DNA from: Streptomyces sp. DH5
Lineage (GTDB): Bacteria > Actinomycetota > Actinomycetes > Streptomycetales > Streptomycetaceae
Length of the DNA: 64,000 nt
Direction: 5' to 3'
Assembly: GCF_020873915.1 (NCBI RefSeq)
Contig: NZ_JAHWGP010000034.1
Span: 26,132 to 90,131, forward strand
Under the pieces are notes generated by a model. It had not been told where the DNA came from and did no database searches. It saw nothing but the letters and a program-made list of their open reading frames with translations. Shown here piece after piece: positions 45,333 to 55,447 of this stretch; the first letter of the stretch is position 1; each line of letters starts with the position of its first letter. A program made the translations under genes and the position numbers.

Positions 45333-46766
45333 ATGGCCGTGGACTGGAGCGAGCGGGGCTATCACGCCCAGCGTTGGGCGGCGCGGGGGGCGCTGGTCGC
45401 CGCCGCGCTCGCGGTGGCGACCCCCTTGGTCTACGGCGGGCTGCGCGGCCTGCTGCTGCTGGTGTCCGGGGTGGCGGGGCTGGGGCTCAGCGCCGCCGCC
45501 CTGTGGTGGACGCTGACCCTGCGGGGACCGCTACGCTGGGTGTCCGCGCTGGTCGCCGTGTGTGTGCCGGCCGGTCTGCTCGCCCTGTTCGCCGTGACGC
45601 TGTTCTGGGCGCTGCTGGTGTCGTTGGCCCTGTGGGGCCTGGCGGTGTGGAGCGGCAGGTACGCGCTGCGCGGCACGGGCGGTGGGCAGACCCACGGGTG
45701 GGAGCGGCGGCTGCCGCCGCCCCGCAAGCCGGTGCTGATCATGAATCCGCGGTCGGGCGGCGGCAAGGTGGGCCGTTTCCGGCTGCGGGAGAAGGCCGAG
45801 CGGCTGGGCGCCCGGGTGGTGCTGCTCGAACCCGGCCGGCATCACGACGTCACCGAACTGGCGCGGGCCGCCGTCGCGGAGGGCGCCGACCTGCTGGGTG
45901 CCGCGGGCGGCGACGGCACCCAGGCACTGGTCGCGGCCGTGGCCGCCGAGCACGACATCCCCTTCCTGGTCATCAGCGCCGGGACGCGCAACCACTTCGC
46001 CCTGGATCTCGGCCTCGACCGCGGGAACCCGGCCGCCTGCCTCGACGCGCTCACCGACGGCGTGGAGCTCCGGGTCGACCTGGGCTTCGCCGGTGAGCAG
46101 CCGTTCGTGAACAACGCGTCCTTCGGCGCGTACGCGGCGATCGTGCAGAGTCCCGCCTACCGGGACGACAAGATCGGCACCAGCCTGGAGATGCTGCCGG
46201 ACCTGCTCACCGGGCAGCAGGGGCCCCGGCTGGTCGCCCGCGCGGGCGACACGACGCTGACGGCTCCGCAGGCCGTGCTGGTCAGCAACAACCCCTACCG
46301 CACGGGCGATCCCTTCGGGCTCGGCCGGCGTGAGCGGCTCGACTCGGCCGTGCTCGGCGTCCTCGGGGTGAAGCTGGAGGGCGCCGTCAACGCCGCCGGT
46401 CTGCTGCTGCACCCGGATCCGAGCGGGTTGACCGTCCTCACCGCGACGGAGGTCGTCGTCGAGGCGGACGTCGAGGAGATCGAGGCCGGCGTCGACGGGG
46501 AGGCCATGGTGCTGCCCGCCCCCGTGCGCTGCCGCATCGCTCCGGGCGCGCTCCGCGTCCGGGTCCCCCGCAGGCGGCCGGGCGTCGCCCCGGCGCAGCC
46601 CCGGCTGGACTGGCGGCGGCTGCGCAAGCTCGCGGCGACGGTCGGCCGCACCGCCGCGCCGAGCCGCCTGCACCGTCCGTTCCACGACGCCTCGTCCGGC
46701 ACGGGACCGCCGGCCGGTCCGCGCGACGGTGCGCGGCCGGGCGGGCCGCGGTCAGGGGATCAGTAG
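45333..46766 (+). CDS. Diacylglycerol kinase-family membrane protein
   Basis: This 477-residue protein has three or four N-terminal membrane helices (about residues 15-110). A lipid/DAG-kinase catalytic domain follows with KPVLIMNPRSGGGKVGRF, LLGAAGGDGTQALVAAVAAEHDIPFLVISAGTRNHFALDLGLDRGNP and VDLGFAGEQPFVNNASFGAYA. The GGDGT nucleotide motif is intact. It probably phosphorylates a lipid such as diacylglycerol or a polyprenol. The C-terminal tail is Pro/Gly/Arg-rich. ATG 45333 follows GAAGGGG. The last 15 bases overlap the convergent TauE gene. Confidence 0.9.
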   Translation: MAVDWSERGYHAQRWAARGALVAAALAVATPLVYGGLRGLLLLVSGVAGLGLSAAALWWTLTLRGPLRWVSALVAVCVPAGLLALFAVTLFWALLVSLALWGLAVWSGRYALRGTGGGQTHGWERRLPPPRKPVLIMNPRSGGGKVGRFRLREKAERLGARVVLLEPGRHHDVTELARAAVAEGADLLGAAGGDGTQALVAAVAAEHDIPFLVISAGTRNHFALDLGLDRGNPAACLDALTDGVELRVDLGFAGEQPFVNNASFGAYAAIVQSPAYRDDKIGTSLEMLPDLLTGQQGPRLVARAGDTTLTAPQAVLVSNNPYRTGDPFGLGRRERLDSAVLGVLGVKLEGAVNAAGLLLHPDPSGLTVLTATEVVVEADVEEIEAGVDGEAMVLPAPVRCRIAPGALRVRVPRRRPGVAPAQPRLDWRRLRKLAATVGRTAAPSRLHRPFHDASSGTGPPAGPRDGARPGGPRSGDQ

Positions 46767-47525
46767 CTGCACGCCGCCCACCACGGTGGCCGCGATCACC
46801 AACCGCTCGAAGAGCCGCTGGTTGATCCTGTTCACGGCCCATCTGCCGAGCAGCGCGCCGGGCACCACGAACAGCACGAGCGCGGCGTCGAGCAGCAGCG
46901 AGTCGGCGTCGATGAGGCCGAGGCCGGCGCTGAAGGGCAGCTTGGAGGTGTTGACGATGAGGAAGAAGAAGGCCGAGGTGCCCAGGAATCCCAGCTTCCG
47001 GAAGCCGGCGGAGAGCAGGTACAGCGACATCACCGGGCCGCCCGCGTTGGCGACCATGGTGGTGAAGCCGCCGAGGACGCCGTAGGAGCGGGCCTTGGCG
47101 CGGCCGGCGCGGGTGGTGACCGCGTCGGGGTCCTCCCCGGCGTCGGCCCGGCGCCGCCGCCACACGGTCATCCCGGACATCAGCAGCAGGATCGCCCCGA
47201 TCGAGGTCCGTACGATCCCGTCGTCCGCCCACATCAGGAAGAGGGTGCCGGCGACGACGCCCGCCGCGACCGCCGGGAACAGCCGCCACAGCGTGGGCCA
47301 GTGGGCGTGCCGGCGGTAGGTGAGCACGGCGAGCAGGTCGCCGGCGATCAGGATGGGCAGCAGGACGCCGGTGGAGGCACGGGCGGGCAGGACGGCGGCG
47401 AAGACGGCCAGGCTGACCGTGTTGGCCCCGCTGACGGCGGTCTTGGAGAAGCCGACGAGCAGGGCGGCGAAGGCGAGCGCGGCGAATTCCCAGCCGGTGA
47501 GGTGCCAGAGGCTCATGGTGTTCAT
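46752..47525 (-). CDS. TauE/SafE-family sulfite or anion exporter
   Basis: This 257-residue protein has seven to eight hydrophobic helices. It carries the family signatures AALLVGFSKTAVSGANTV near the N terminus and FTTMVANAGGPVMSLYLL in the middle. The family (DUF81) exports sulfite, sulfoacetate or other organosulfur anions; the substrate here is not evident from neighbours. ATG 47525 is the first start of the family-like sequence, with ATG 47516 as alternative and no strong ribosome site. Confidence 0.9.
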   Translation of the reverse strand: MNTMSLWHLTGWEFAALAFAALLVGFSKTAVSGANTVSLAVFAAVLPARASTGVLLPILIAGDLLAVLTYRRHAHWPTLWRLFPAVAAGVVAGTLFLMWADDGIVRTSIGAILLLMSGMTVWRRRRADAGEDPDAVTTRAGRAKARSYGVLGGFTTMVANAGGPVMSLYLLSAGFRKLGFLGTSAFFFLIVNTSKLPFSAGLGLIDADSLLLDAALVLFVVPGALLGRWAVNRINQRLFERLVIAATVVGGVQLLIP

Positions 47526-47610
47526 GCGGCGACCGATGCTATGCGCAAGCAACGGAGCCGGGTGTGGAGGGTCCCGCCCGAGGGCTCCTCGCGGCTGTGG
47601 TCGGCTCCGG

Positions 47611-48798
<1,188 letters not shown>

Positions 48799-48856
48799 GA
48801 CAGGACTCCTGACCCGCGCCGGCCGTGGTGCCGTGACCGGCGAGACTCCTCGTGAT

Positions 48857-48867
48857 TAGCACTGCTA
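48857..48867. promoter_or_regulatory. Palindrome TAGCACTGCTA upstream of the thiolase
   Basis: An 11-bp palindrome (TAGCA-C-TGCTA) lies 59 bp before the thiolase start, next to an AT-rich patch TTTTTGACTATAG. That position fits an operator of a TetR-type regulator. The rest of 48868-49080 shows no clear element. Confidence 0.4.
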
Positions 48868-49101
48868 GTTTTTGACTATAGACCGGCGTGCGGCCCGCTG
48901 GGAAGATCCCGGTCGTGCCCCGCCCGCCGTGTTTGCGGCCGGGAGCCACGGGCACCCGCGCGTTCGGGAGTGGTCGCGCAGCGCGGCCCGCGGGCGAGGA
49001 ACCCGAACAGGCCGTCCTGTCAGGAGCGGCGCGGGCGAGGACCCGCACGAGGCCCGGCCCCGCGTGACCACCGACGAGACGAGAAGGAGGAGCAGCACTT
49101 C

Positions 49102-49584
49102 ATGACCGTCGTGAGGAGCACCCTGCCCGACGAGGCCCGCCGCGTGTCCTGCGAGGCCCTCCAGGACACCCTGGTGGACCTGCTCGGGCTCTCACTGATC
49201 GGGAAGCAGGCCCACTGGAACGTCGTGGGGCCGCGGTTCCGTTCCGTGCACCTCCAGCTGGACGAGGTGGTCGCGGCGACGCGCGCCCAGGCGGACACGG
49301 TGGCCGAGCGGGCCGCCACCCTCGGCGTGCCGCCGGACGGCCGCCCGGAGACCATCGCCAAGGTGTTCTCGCTGCCCGCGCCGAAGGAGGGCTGGCTGCG
49401 CGACTCGGAGGCCGTGGCGGTGATGACGGAGGCACTGGGCGCGGCGGTCGCCCGTCTGCGCGAACGCATCGACACCACCGAGAAGGCCGACCCGGTCACC
49501 CAGGACCTGCTGATCTCGGTCACCGCGGATCTGGAGAAGCAGCGCTGGATGTTCGAGGCGGAGAACCACCCCGGCGCGTCCTGA
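49102..49584 (+). CDS. dps: Dps-family DNA-binding ferritin-like protein
   Basis: This 160-residue protein has all the ferroxidase residues of the family at the right spacing: His38 (GKQAHWNVVG), His50 and Asp54 (SVHLQLDEVV), Asp65 and Glu69. The protein oxidises iron with peroxide in a 12-subunit shell and protects DNA. ATG 49102 follows GGAGGAG. The DUF3140 and HhH genes follow on the same strand with short gaps, suggesting a DNA-protection or repair theme. Confidence 0.93.
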   Translation: MTVVRSTLPDEARRVSCEALQDTLVDLLGLSLIGKQAHWNVVGPRFRSVHLQLDEVVAATRAQADTVAERAATLGVPPDGRPETIAKVFSLPAPKEGWLRDSEAVAVMTEALGAAVARLRERIDTTEKADPVTQDLLISVTADLEKQRWMFEAENHPGAS

Positions 49585-49626
49585 CCCTCACGACCCCGGG
49601 AAGCACGAGCACGTAAGGGGCACACC

Positions 49627-49959
49627 ATGAGCGACGCCCTCGAAAGGGACGCGCTGTGGGACGACTTCCACCGCGTCGTGAACATGACCTCCGCGGAACT
49701 GGCGGCCTGGCTGCGGGTGAGCGACGCGGAGGAGACGACGGAACCGCTGCCCGACCAGGCGGGCCCCGGGACGGGACAGCACGTCCTGGCCATCCTGCAG
49801 AAGCGCCGCACCGACCTCACCGAGGACGACCTGCGGGTGATGGAGGAGGTCGTGGAGACCGTCACCGAGGAGGCGGACCTGGAGAACGAGCCCCGGGCCG
49901 AGGACACCGCCCGGCGCCACCGCCTGATGACGCTGGGCCACGACCCGCTCAAGGACTGA
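49627..49959 (+). CDS. DUF3140-family protein
   Basis: This 110-residue, highly charged helical protein has the pattern I associate with DUF3140: WDDFHRVVNMTSAELAAWL, then ILQKRRTDLTEDDLRVMEEVVETV, ending RHRLMTLGHDPLKD. Its function is unknown. ATG 49627 follows AAGGGG. The HhH-protein gene begins two bases after its stop, so the two are surely co-transcribed. Confidence 0.88.
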   Translation: MSDALERDALWDDFHRVVNMTSAELAAWLRVSDAEETTEPLPDQAGPGTGQHVLAILQKRRTDLTEDDLRVMEEVVETVTEEADLENEPRAEDTARRHRLMTLGHDPLKD

Positions 49960-49961
49960 CC

Positions 49962-50621
49962 GTGGCCGGCCGGGACGAGGAGCGTGCCGTGCTGCGCGCC
50001 CTCGTCGACGCGCACGGCAGGACGTACGCGGAGGAGGCCGGCATCACGCTGAGGGACACGCCTCAGCCGCTGTACCGGCTGCTGGTGCTGGCCCACCTGC
50101 TCAGCGCCCGCATCAACGGATCGATCGCCGTGGCCACCGCCCGTGCCCTGCACGAGGCGGGGCTGCGGGATCCCCGCCGCATGGCTGGGGCACGCCGGCA
50201 GGAACGGGTGGACGCGCTCGGCCGGGGCGGCTACCGCCGTTACGACGAACGCACCGCCACCCAACTGGGTGAGGGCGCAGACCTGCTGACCAAGCGCTGG
50301 GGCGGTGACCTCCGCAGGCTCCGCGCGGACGCCGGCGGCGACGTCGGCGAACTGCGCCGTCTGCTGCAGGAGTTCCCGGGCATGGGCCCCACCGGCGCCG
50401 ACATCTTCCTGCGTGAGGTCCAGCGCGTCTGGCCCGAGCCGGCCCCGTACTTGGACCGCAAGGCCCTCGACGGCGCGCGGCGGCTGAAGCTGCCGCAGGA
50501 CCCGGGCCGGCTCGTGGACCTGGCGGAACGAACAGAACCCGCTGTCCTCGCCGCCGCGTTGGTGCGGGCGGCGCTCGCCAGGGACGTGGCCGACGACGCC
50601 CTGAGACACGCCGCCGCGTGA
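49962..50621 (+). CDS. Helix-hairpin-helix DNA glycosylase/endonuclease-like protein
   Basis: This 219-residue all-helical protein resembles the endonuclease III/HhH-GPD superfamily. LYRLLVLAHLLSARINGSIAVATARALHEAGLRDP looks like the N-terminal helices, and LLQEFPGMGPTGADIFLREVQRVWPEPAPYLDRKAL is a helix-hairpin-helix with the following aspartate. The usual catalytic lysine of endonuclease III is not evident, and there is no iron-sulfur cysteine cluster. Base-excision activity is therefore uncertain. It starts at GTG 49962. Confidence 0.75.
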   Translation: MAGRDEERAVLRALVDAHGRTYAEEAGITLRDTPQPLYRLLVLAHLLSARINGSIAVATARALHEAGLRDPRRMAGARRQERVDALGRGGYRRYDERTATQLGEGADLLTKRWGGDLRRLRADAGGDVGELRRLLQEFPGMGPTGADIFLREVQRVWPEPAPYLDRKALDGARRLKLPQDPGRLVDLAERTEPAVLAAALVRAALARDVADDALRHAAA

Positions 50622-50740
50622 CACCCCTGCCCTCAACGGGACCTCTCCGCACCGCTGTTCACGGGACAGCGTGATCGCCGCGCGGCACAATGGGCGGTGC
50701 GGTCCGACGGGGCCGCTCGGCCGAGGGAGGGGGAGCGGAC

Positions 50741-51553
50741 GTGAGCGAGAGCGGCACGCCGCCGGGCGGGCCGGCACGGCTGGACACCGGTGTGGCGCAC
50801 AACGCCCGCGTGTGGAACCACTGGATCGGCGGCAAGGACAACTACGAGGCCGATCGGCGGGTCGGCGACCACGTCGCCTCGATCATCCCGGTCGTCCGCG
50901 ACATCGCCCGCGCGGACCGGGACTTCCTGGGCCGGGCGGTGACGTATCTGACCCGAGAGCGCGCGGTGCGGCAGTTCCTCGACATCGGCAGCGGGCTGCC
51001 GACCGCCGACAACACGCACGAGACGGCCCAGCGCATCGCGCCGGACTCACGGGTGGTCTACGTCGACCACGACCCGGCCGTACTGGCCCACGCCCGCACC
51101 CTGCTGACCGGCAGCCCCGAGGGCGCCACCGACTACCTCGACGCCGACGTGCGCGACCCCGAGCCCCTCGTGCGACGTGCCGCCGAGACGCTCGACGTCT
51201 CCCGGCCCGTGGCGGTGATGATGCTCGGCGTCCTGAACTTCGTGCTCGACACCGACCAGGCCCGCGACATCGTGCGCCGGATCATGGCGGCGGTGCCCTC
51301 CGGGAGTTTCCTGGTCCTCACCCACCCCACGGCCGATCCCGAGGTCGGCGGCGAACTGCAGGTGCCCGCCATGGAGTTCTGGAACGAGAACGCCACTCCC
51401 CCGATCACCGCCCGAAGCGCCGCGGACATCACCGCGTTCCTCGAGGGACTGGAACCCGTCGAACCCGGCCTGGTGTCCTGCTCGCAGTGGCGCGCCGCGC
51501 CCGGCTCCACCCTCGTCGTGCCGCAGTACGGCGCGGTGGCCGTGAAGCCCTGA
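50741..51553 (+). CDS. SAM-dependent methyltransferase, PF04672 type
   Basis: This 270-residue protein belongs to the actinobacterial S-adenosyl methyltransferase family. Signatures are TGVAHNARVWNHWIGGKDNYEADRRVG near the N terminus, the SAM loop FLDIGSGLPTADNTHETAQRIAP, VVYVDHDPAVLAHA and the late EPVEPGLVSCSQWRA. Streptomyces carry many paralogues with unknown substrates. GTG 50741 follows GGAGGGGGAG. Confidence 0.92.
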   Translation: MSESGTPPGGPARLDTGVAHNARVWNHWIGGKDNYEADRRVGDHVASIIPVVRDIARADRDFLGRAVTYLTRERAVRQFLDIGSGLPTADNTHETAQRIAPDSRVVYVDHDPAVLAHARTLLTGSPEGATDYLDADVRDPEPLVRRAAETLDVSRPVAVMMLGVLNFVLDTDQARDIVRRIMAAVPSGSFLVLTHPTADPEVGGELQVPAMEFWNENATPPITARSAADITAFLEGLEPVEPGLVSCSQWRAAPGSTLVVPQYGAVAVKP

Positions 51554-51576
51554 CCCGCTGAAAGTATGATCAAGCA

Positions 51577-52113
51577 ATGTCTGACATGACCGAAACCACG
51601 CCGGGCTGGCTGTCCTCCGACGATCTGGAGATGGCACGCGCCCAGATGCCGATCCTGTACGTCGAGGCCGTTCCCGTGCGTGTCGACGACAGTGGCGAAG
51701 TCACCAGCGTCGGTCTGCTGCTGCGCATCGGGCCCGACGGCACGGTCAGCCGGACGCTGGTCTCCGGCCGGGTGCTGCACCACGAGCGCGTCCGGGACGC
51801 CCTGTTGCGCCACCTGGAGAAGGACCTCGGCCCGGTGGCGCTGCCGCGCGTCCCGGCGTCGTTGCAGCCGTTCACGGTCGCCGAGTACTTCCCCACCCAG
51901 GGCGTCACCGCGTTCCACGATCCTCGTCAGCACGCGGTGTCGCTGGCGTACATCGTGCCGGTGACGGGTGACTGCAGGCCCCGGCAGGACGCCCTGGACC
52001 TGGTGTGGTTCAGCCCGCAGGAGGCCTTGTCCCCGGCGGTGCAGAGCGAGATGCCGGGCGGGCACGGCGTGCTGCTGAAGCAGGCGCTGGCGCACGCGGG
52101 CTGCGCGATCTGA
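51577..52113 (+). CDS. NUDIX-like (DUF4916-type) protein
   Basis: This 178-residue protein begins WLSSDDLEMARAQMPILYVEAVPVRVD. It continues with strands resembling a NUDIX fold (VGLLLRIGPDGTVSRTLVSGRVLHHERVRDALLRHLEKDLG), but the glutamate-rich NUDIX box is incomplete. Hydrolase activity is therefore doubtful. The ATG 51577 message looks leaderless: TATGAT (51565-51570) is a good -10 exactly placed to start transcription at the ATG, and no ribosome site is present. Confidence 0.85.
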   Translation: MSDMTETTPGWLSSDDLEMARAQMPILYVEAVPVRVDDSGEVTSVGLLLRIGPDGTVSRTLVSGRVLHHERVRDALLRHLEKDLGPVALPRVPASLQPFTVAEYFPTQGVTAFHDPRQHAVSLAYIVPVTGDCRPRQDALDLVWFSPQEALSPAVQSEMPGGHGVLLKQALAHAGCAI

Positions 52114-52206
52114 CGGGAACCGCGGGCTCCCCCGGACGGTGAGCCCGCGGCCCGCCGACGGGGCGAGGTGCCCGCCCGTGCCGACCCCGCGCCGGACGGG
52201 TGCCCT

Positions 52207-52238
52207 CGACCTGCCCGCGCGCACGCGCGGGCAGGTCG
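52207..52238. terminator. Bidirectional terminator
   Basis: CGACCTGCCCGCGCG (52207-52221) and CGCGCGGGCAGGTCG (52224-52238) form a 15-bp perfect palindrome with a two-base centre. It stands between the convergent DUF4916-like and response-regulator genes. Confidence 0.8.
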
Positions 52239-52241
52239 CAG

Positions 52242-52949
52242 TCAGCCGGTGGAGCCGCCGGGGACGACCAGACCGCTCTCGTAGGCCACGACGACGGCCT
52301 GGGCCCGGCTGTCGAGGTCGAGCTTGGTCATGGTGCGGTTGAGGTGGGTCTTGACCGTCGCCTCGCTGATGAAGAGCCGCTCTGCGATCTCGGTGTTGGA
52401 CAGTCCCCGCGCCGTGAGCAGCAGCACCTCCCGCTCGCGGGCGGTGAGCGCCTCCAGCGGGGCCGGGGAGTCCGGCACCGGCTCCGAGCGCCGCACGTAC
52501 GCCTCGACGAGCCGGCGGGTGACACTCGGCGCGAAGAGCGTGTCGCCGCGCGCGACTGTGTGGATCGCCTCCAGCAGCCGTTCGGGGCCGGTGTCCTTGA
52601 GGAGGAATCCGGAGGCGCCCGCGCGCAGGGCGGCGTACACGTACTCGTCCAGGTCGAAGGTGGTCAGCACCAGCACGCGCGGCAGCGCGGGCCGTGCCGT
52701 CGCCGGCGCCGTGCCGGCGGGCGGGGCGGCCGCCTCGGTGAGGATGCGCTCGGTCGCGGTGATGCCGTCCGTGCCGGGCATGCGGATGTCCATCAGGACC
52801 ACGTCGGGCCGGGTGCGGGCAGCGCCGGCCACCGCCTCCGCGCCGTTGGTCGCCTCCGCGACGACCTCCACTCCGGGAGCGGCCCGCAGCAACGCGACGA
52901 GCCCCGCCCGGATCAGGTCCTGGTCGTCGACCACGAGCACCCTGATCAT
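52242..52949 (-). CDS. NarL/LuxR-family response regulator
   Basis: This 235-residue protein has a receiver domain with acidic pair VVDDQDL, phosphoacceptor Asp in VVLMDIRMPGTDG and the conserved lysine in GFLLKDTGPERLL. A LuxR helix-turn-helix follows (LTAREREVLLLTARGLSNTEIAERLFISEATVKTHLNRTMTKLDL). ATG 52949 matches the family start, with only a weak ribosome site. It lies 17 bp after the kinase stop on the same strand and forms its two-component partner. Confidence 0.95.
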   Translation of the reverse strand: MIRVLVVDDQDLIRAGLVALLRAAPGVEVVAEATNGAEAVAGAARTRPDVVLMDIRMPGTDGITATERILTEAAAPPAGTAPATARPALPRVLVLTTFDLDEYVYAALRAGASGFLLKDTGPERLLEAIHTVARGDTLFAPSVTRRLVEAYVRRSEPVPDSPAPLEALTAREREVLLLTARGLSNTEIAERLFISEATVKTHLNRTMTKLDLDSRAQAVVVAYESGLVVPGGSTG

Positions 52950-52966
52950 CCCCGTAATCGATTCCC

Positions 52967-54208
52967 TCACTTCCCGGCGGCCGGCACCGCGGTGGGCAGG
53001 GTGAGGCACACCCGGAAGCCACCGTCGGCGCACGGACCGACGTCCAGCGTGCCGCCGTAGAGCCTGGCGCGTTCACGCATGCCGATCAAGCCGTGTCCGG
53101 ACGACGGCGTGACGTTGGCCGGATGCGATCGCTCCCGCCGCCCGTCGTCCCGTCCGTCGTCGGTGACCGTGACGGTCAGTTCCCGGGGGCCGTACGCGAC
53201 GACGACGGTGGCGTCGGCCGGCCGGGCGTGCTTGATCACGTTGGTCAGGGCCTCCTGCACCACCCGGTAGGCGCACAGTTCGACGCCGGGCGCCAGGGAG
53301 CGGGGTATTCCCTCCGTGCGCAGGGTCACGGGAACACCCGCGGCCCTGACCCGTCCGGCCATCTCCTCCATGCGGGACAGACCGGGCATCGGCGCGTACG
53401 GCGCCGCCCCCGCGTCCGCGCCGGCCGGGCCGTCCGGTTGCCCGGCCGTGTCGTCCTCGGGGCCGGTGCGCAGCAGCGTCAGCATGCGGCGCAGTTCACC
53501 GAGACCCTCCTGGCTGGTTTCGCTGATGGTGCGCAGGGCCGTGCGGGCGGTCTCGGGCTGGGAGTCGAACACGTAACTCGCGAGCCCTCCCTGCACGTTG
53601 ATCACCGACATGTGGTGGGCGACCACGTCGTGCAGTTCGCGGGCGATCCGCCGCTGCTCCTCGGCGACGGCACGGCGCATGCGGTCCCGCTGCTCACGGC
53701 GCAGCTGTTCGGTGAGTTCGGCGAGCCGGTCGGCCCGGCGGGCGGAGATCCGGGCGGCGACGCCGGCCCGGCAGCCGACGGCCGGGAAGACCACCGCCTG
53801 GGCGATGACGGCGGGCGTGGCCTGTCCGGCCCGCCAGCCCGCGTACACCCACACGACACCCACCAGTACGGTGCACGCCAGCGCGGGGCACAGGGGCCGC
53901 AGCGCGGCGACCGTGTACAGGGCGAAGAACGGGCCCATCGAGTTCACGACGGGCCAGTAGCCGAGGCCGATGAACAGCGCCCACGCCGCGGCGCTCGCCA
54001 GGAAGACGGTGAGGGGGGCGCGTCTGCGCACCGCGAGCGGTGCGTTGACCAGACAGGTGAGGGCGACGCCGAGGCCGTCCTGCGCCTGCCAGCCCGACCC
54101 CCGTTCGGGCTCGCGGCCGAGCAGGACGGCCACGACGGTGAAGGCCACCGCGATCAGGACGTCCAGCCACACGTCACGTCGTTCGATCAGGCGTTTGATC
54201 CAGCGCAC
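52967..54208 (-). CDS. Two-component sensor histidine kinase (HisKA_3 type)
   Basis: This 413-residue kinase has about five N-terminal membrane helices (residues 13-160) with little extracellular sequence, so it probably senses the membrane itself. The phosphoacceptor His is in ARELHDVVAHHMSVINVQGG. The ATP-binding domain has ALTNVIKHARPADATV (N box) and VTDDGRDDG...GHGLIGMRERARLYGG. GTG 54208 seems leaderless, with TACGCT positioned seven bases upstream and no Shine-Dalgarno. The kinase-regulator pair is transcribed together. The stimulus is unknown. Confidence 0.93.
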   Translation of the reverse strand: MRWIKRLIERRDVWLDVLIAVAFTVVAVLLGREPERGSGWQAQDGLGVALTCLVNAPLAVRRRAPLTVFLASAAAWALFIGLGYWPVVNSMGPFFALYTVAALRPLCPALACTVLVGVVWVYAGWRAGQATPAVIAQAVVFPAVGCRAGVAARISARRADRLAELTEQLRREQRDRMRRAVAEEQRRIARELHDVVAHHMSVINVQGGLASYVFDSQPETARTALRTISETSQEGLGELRRMLTLLRTGPEDDTAGQPDGPAGADAGAAPYAPMPGLSRMEEMAGRVRAAGVPVTLRTEGIPRSLAPGVELCAYRVVQEALTNVIKHARPADATVVVAYGPRELTVTVTDDGRDDGRRERSHPANVTPSSGHGLIGMRERARLYGGTLDVGPCADGGFRVCLTLPTAVPAAGK

Positions 54209-54443
54209 GGGCGCAGCGTACGGCCGTGACGGTGCCCCGGTCTCCGGTTCCCGGCCACCGGGGCACCTCCCCCGTCCGTCCTCACGAGGTGCCCCCCTCG
54301 ACACAAGACGGTAGGCGGGTGGCGGCGGCGGAACGTCAGCCCGGAGGATGACGGCCGGGGTAAACCCTGGCGGTAGTCCGGCGGGGCAGGTGGCGAGTGC
54401 CGGCCGGCGGGCCCGTCCCCTCCGCGCGGGGAGACGACGAAAA

Positions 54444-54471
54444 GGCCGCCTCGGGTTTCCCCGATGCGGCC
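54444..54471. terminator. Hairpin downstream of tRNA-Pro copy 3
   Basis: GGCCGCCTCGG (54444-54454) pairs with CCGATGCGGCC (54461-54471) with one mismatch. It lies 20 bp past the 3' end of the minus-strand tRNA gene. Apart from this, the tRNA and the promoter at 54664, the 493-bp gap after the kinase start shows nothing I can assign. Confidence 0.6.
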
Positions 54472-54491
54472 TCCGACTGCCTCGCGACAAG

Positions 54492-54565
<74 letters not shown>

Positions 54566-54663
54566 TTGCCCGCCTGACCTGGGGATTCCCCCGGCCGAAC
54601 GCGCACGGAAACCATACCGCACTCGGGGCGGTGATCGCGCATCCGTTTATCTCCGGCCGACGC

Positions 54664-54694
54664 TTGACCTGAAGTTAAGTCGAGGTTGAACGAT
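54664..54694 (+). promoter_or_regulatory. SoxR/MerR-like promoter of the transketolase pair
   Basis: TTGACC (54664-54669) and AACGAT (54689-54694) are separated by a 19-bp spacer. The spacer region carries CCTGAAGTTAAGTCGAGG, close to the SoxR box CCTCAAGTTAACTTGAGG including its AAGTTAA core. The layout matches the ABC-exporter promoter at 5029-5059. Transcription would begin at about 54701, next to ATG 54702. Confidence 0.6.
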
Positions 54695-54701
54695 GGGACG
54701 T

Positions 54702-55409
54702 ATGACGATCACCGAGGAACACGCACACGCGTACGGATTCACCGATCTGCCCGCCCTGATGGGACTGATGACCGGTGACGAGAAGCACGGCCCGGCCGCG
54801 ACGTCGACGCTGGACGTGCTGTGGGTGCTGTACGACCGGGTACTGCGGGTCGGGCCGGAGCGGATGAACGATCCCCGGCGGGACCGGTTCCTGCTGTCGA
54901 AGGGCCACGGCCCGATGGCGTACTACGCGGTGCTGGCCGCCAAGGGCTTCGTGCCGGTGGACTGGCTGCCGGGGTTCGGCTCCTACGACTCCCCTCTCGG
55001 GCACCACCCCGACCGGGTGCTCGTGCCGGGAGCGGAGATCGGCAGCGGGTCGCTGGGTCACGGACTCCCCCTCGCGGTGGGCACGGCGCTCGGCCTGCGC
55101 GCGCAGGGGCTCCACGAACCGCGGGTGTGGGCACTGGTCGGGGACGCCGAGCTGGACGAGGGCAGCAACCACGAGGCGATCGCCTTCGCCGGGCCCGCCG
55201 GCCTGGACCGGCTGCACACCGTGGTCGTCGACAACTCCTCCGCCTCCTACGCCCGGCCCGGCGGGATCGCGGCGCGCTTCGGGGCGGCGGGCTGGTCCGT
55301 GCTCACGGTCGACGGCCGTGACCACGAGGCGCTGCACGCCGCCTTCACCACCGCGCATCCGGGCCGACCGCACGCGGTCGTGGCCCAGGTCGAGCCGAAG
55401 AACGCGTGA
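54702..55409 (+). CDS. Transketolase, N-terminal (thiamine-binding) subunit
   Basis: This 235-residue half of a split transketolase carries the cofactor domain. It has RDRFLLSKGHGPMAYYAVLAAKG, GSGSLGHGLPLAVGTALGL and the metal-binding run WALVGDAELDEGSNHEAIAFAG followed by VVVDNSSASY. ATG 54702 is preferred over ATG 54693 because the latter overlaps the -10 box, whereas transcription from the MerR-type promoter would start at 54701-54702 (leaderless). It works with the next gene product. The pair might act in the pentose phosphate pathway or in a specialised pathway. Confidence 0.9.
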   Translation: MTITEEHAHAYGFTDLPALMGLMTGDEKHGPAATSTLDVLWVLYDRVLRVGPERMNDPRRDRFLLSKGHGPMAYYAVLAAKGFVPVDWLPGFGSYDSPLGHHPDRVLVPGAEIGSGSLGHGLPLAVGTALGLRAQGLHEPRVWALVGDAELDEGSNHEAIAFAGPAGLDRLHTVVVDNSSASYARPGGIAARFGAAGWSVLTVDGRDHEALHAAFTTAHPGRPHAVVAQVEPKNA

Positions 55410-55447
55410 ACCCCCACTCGCACTCATCAAGGAAGGGACCGATCTCC

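Noticed and set aside
44167-45516. A 449-codon plus-strand open frame read as one protein
   Set aside because: Only its middle section matches CobF. Its ends run into DUF309 and the kinase gene in the wrong frame, so it is part of the broken cobF rather than a gene.
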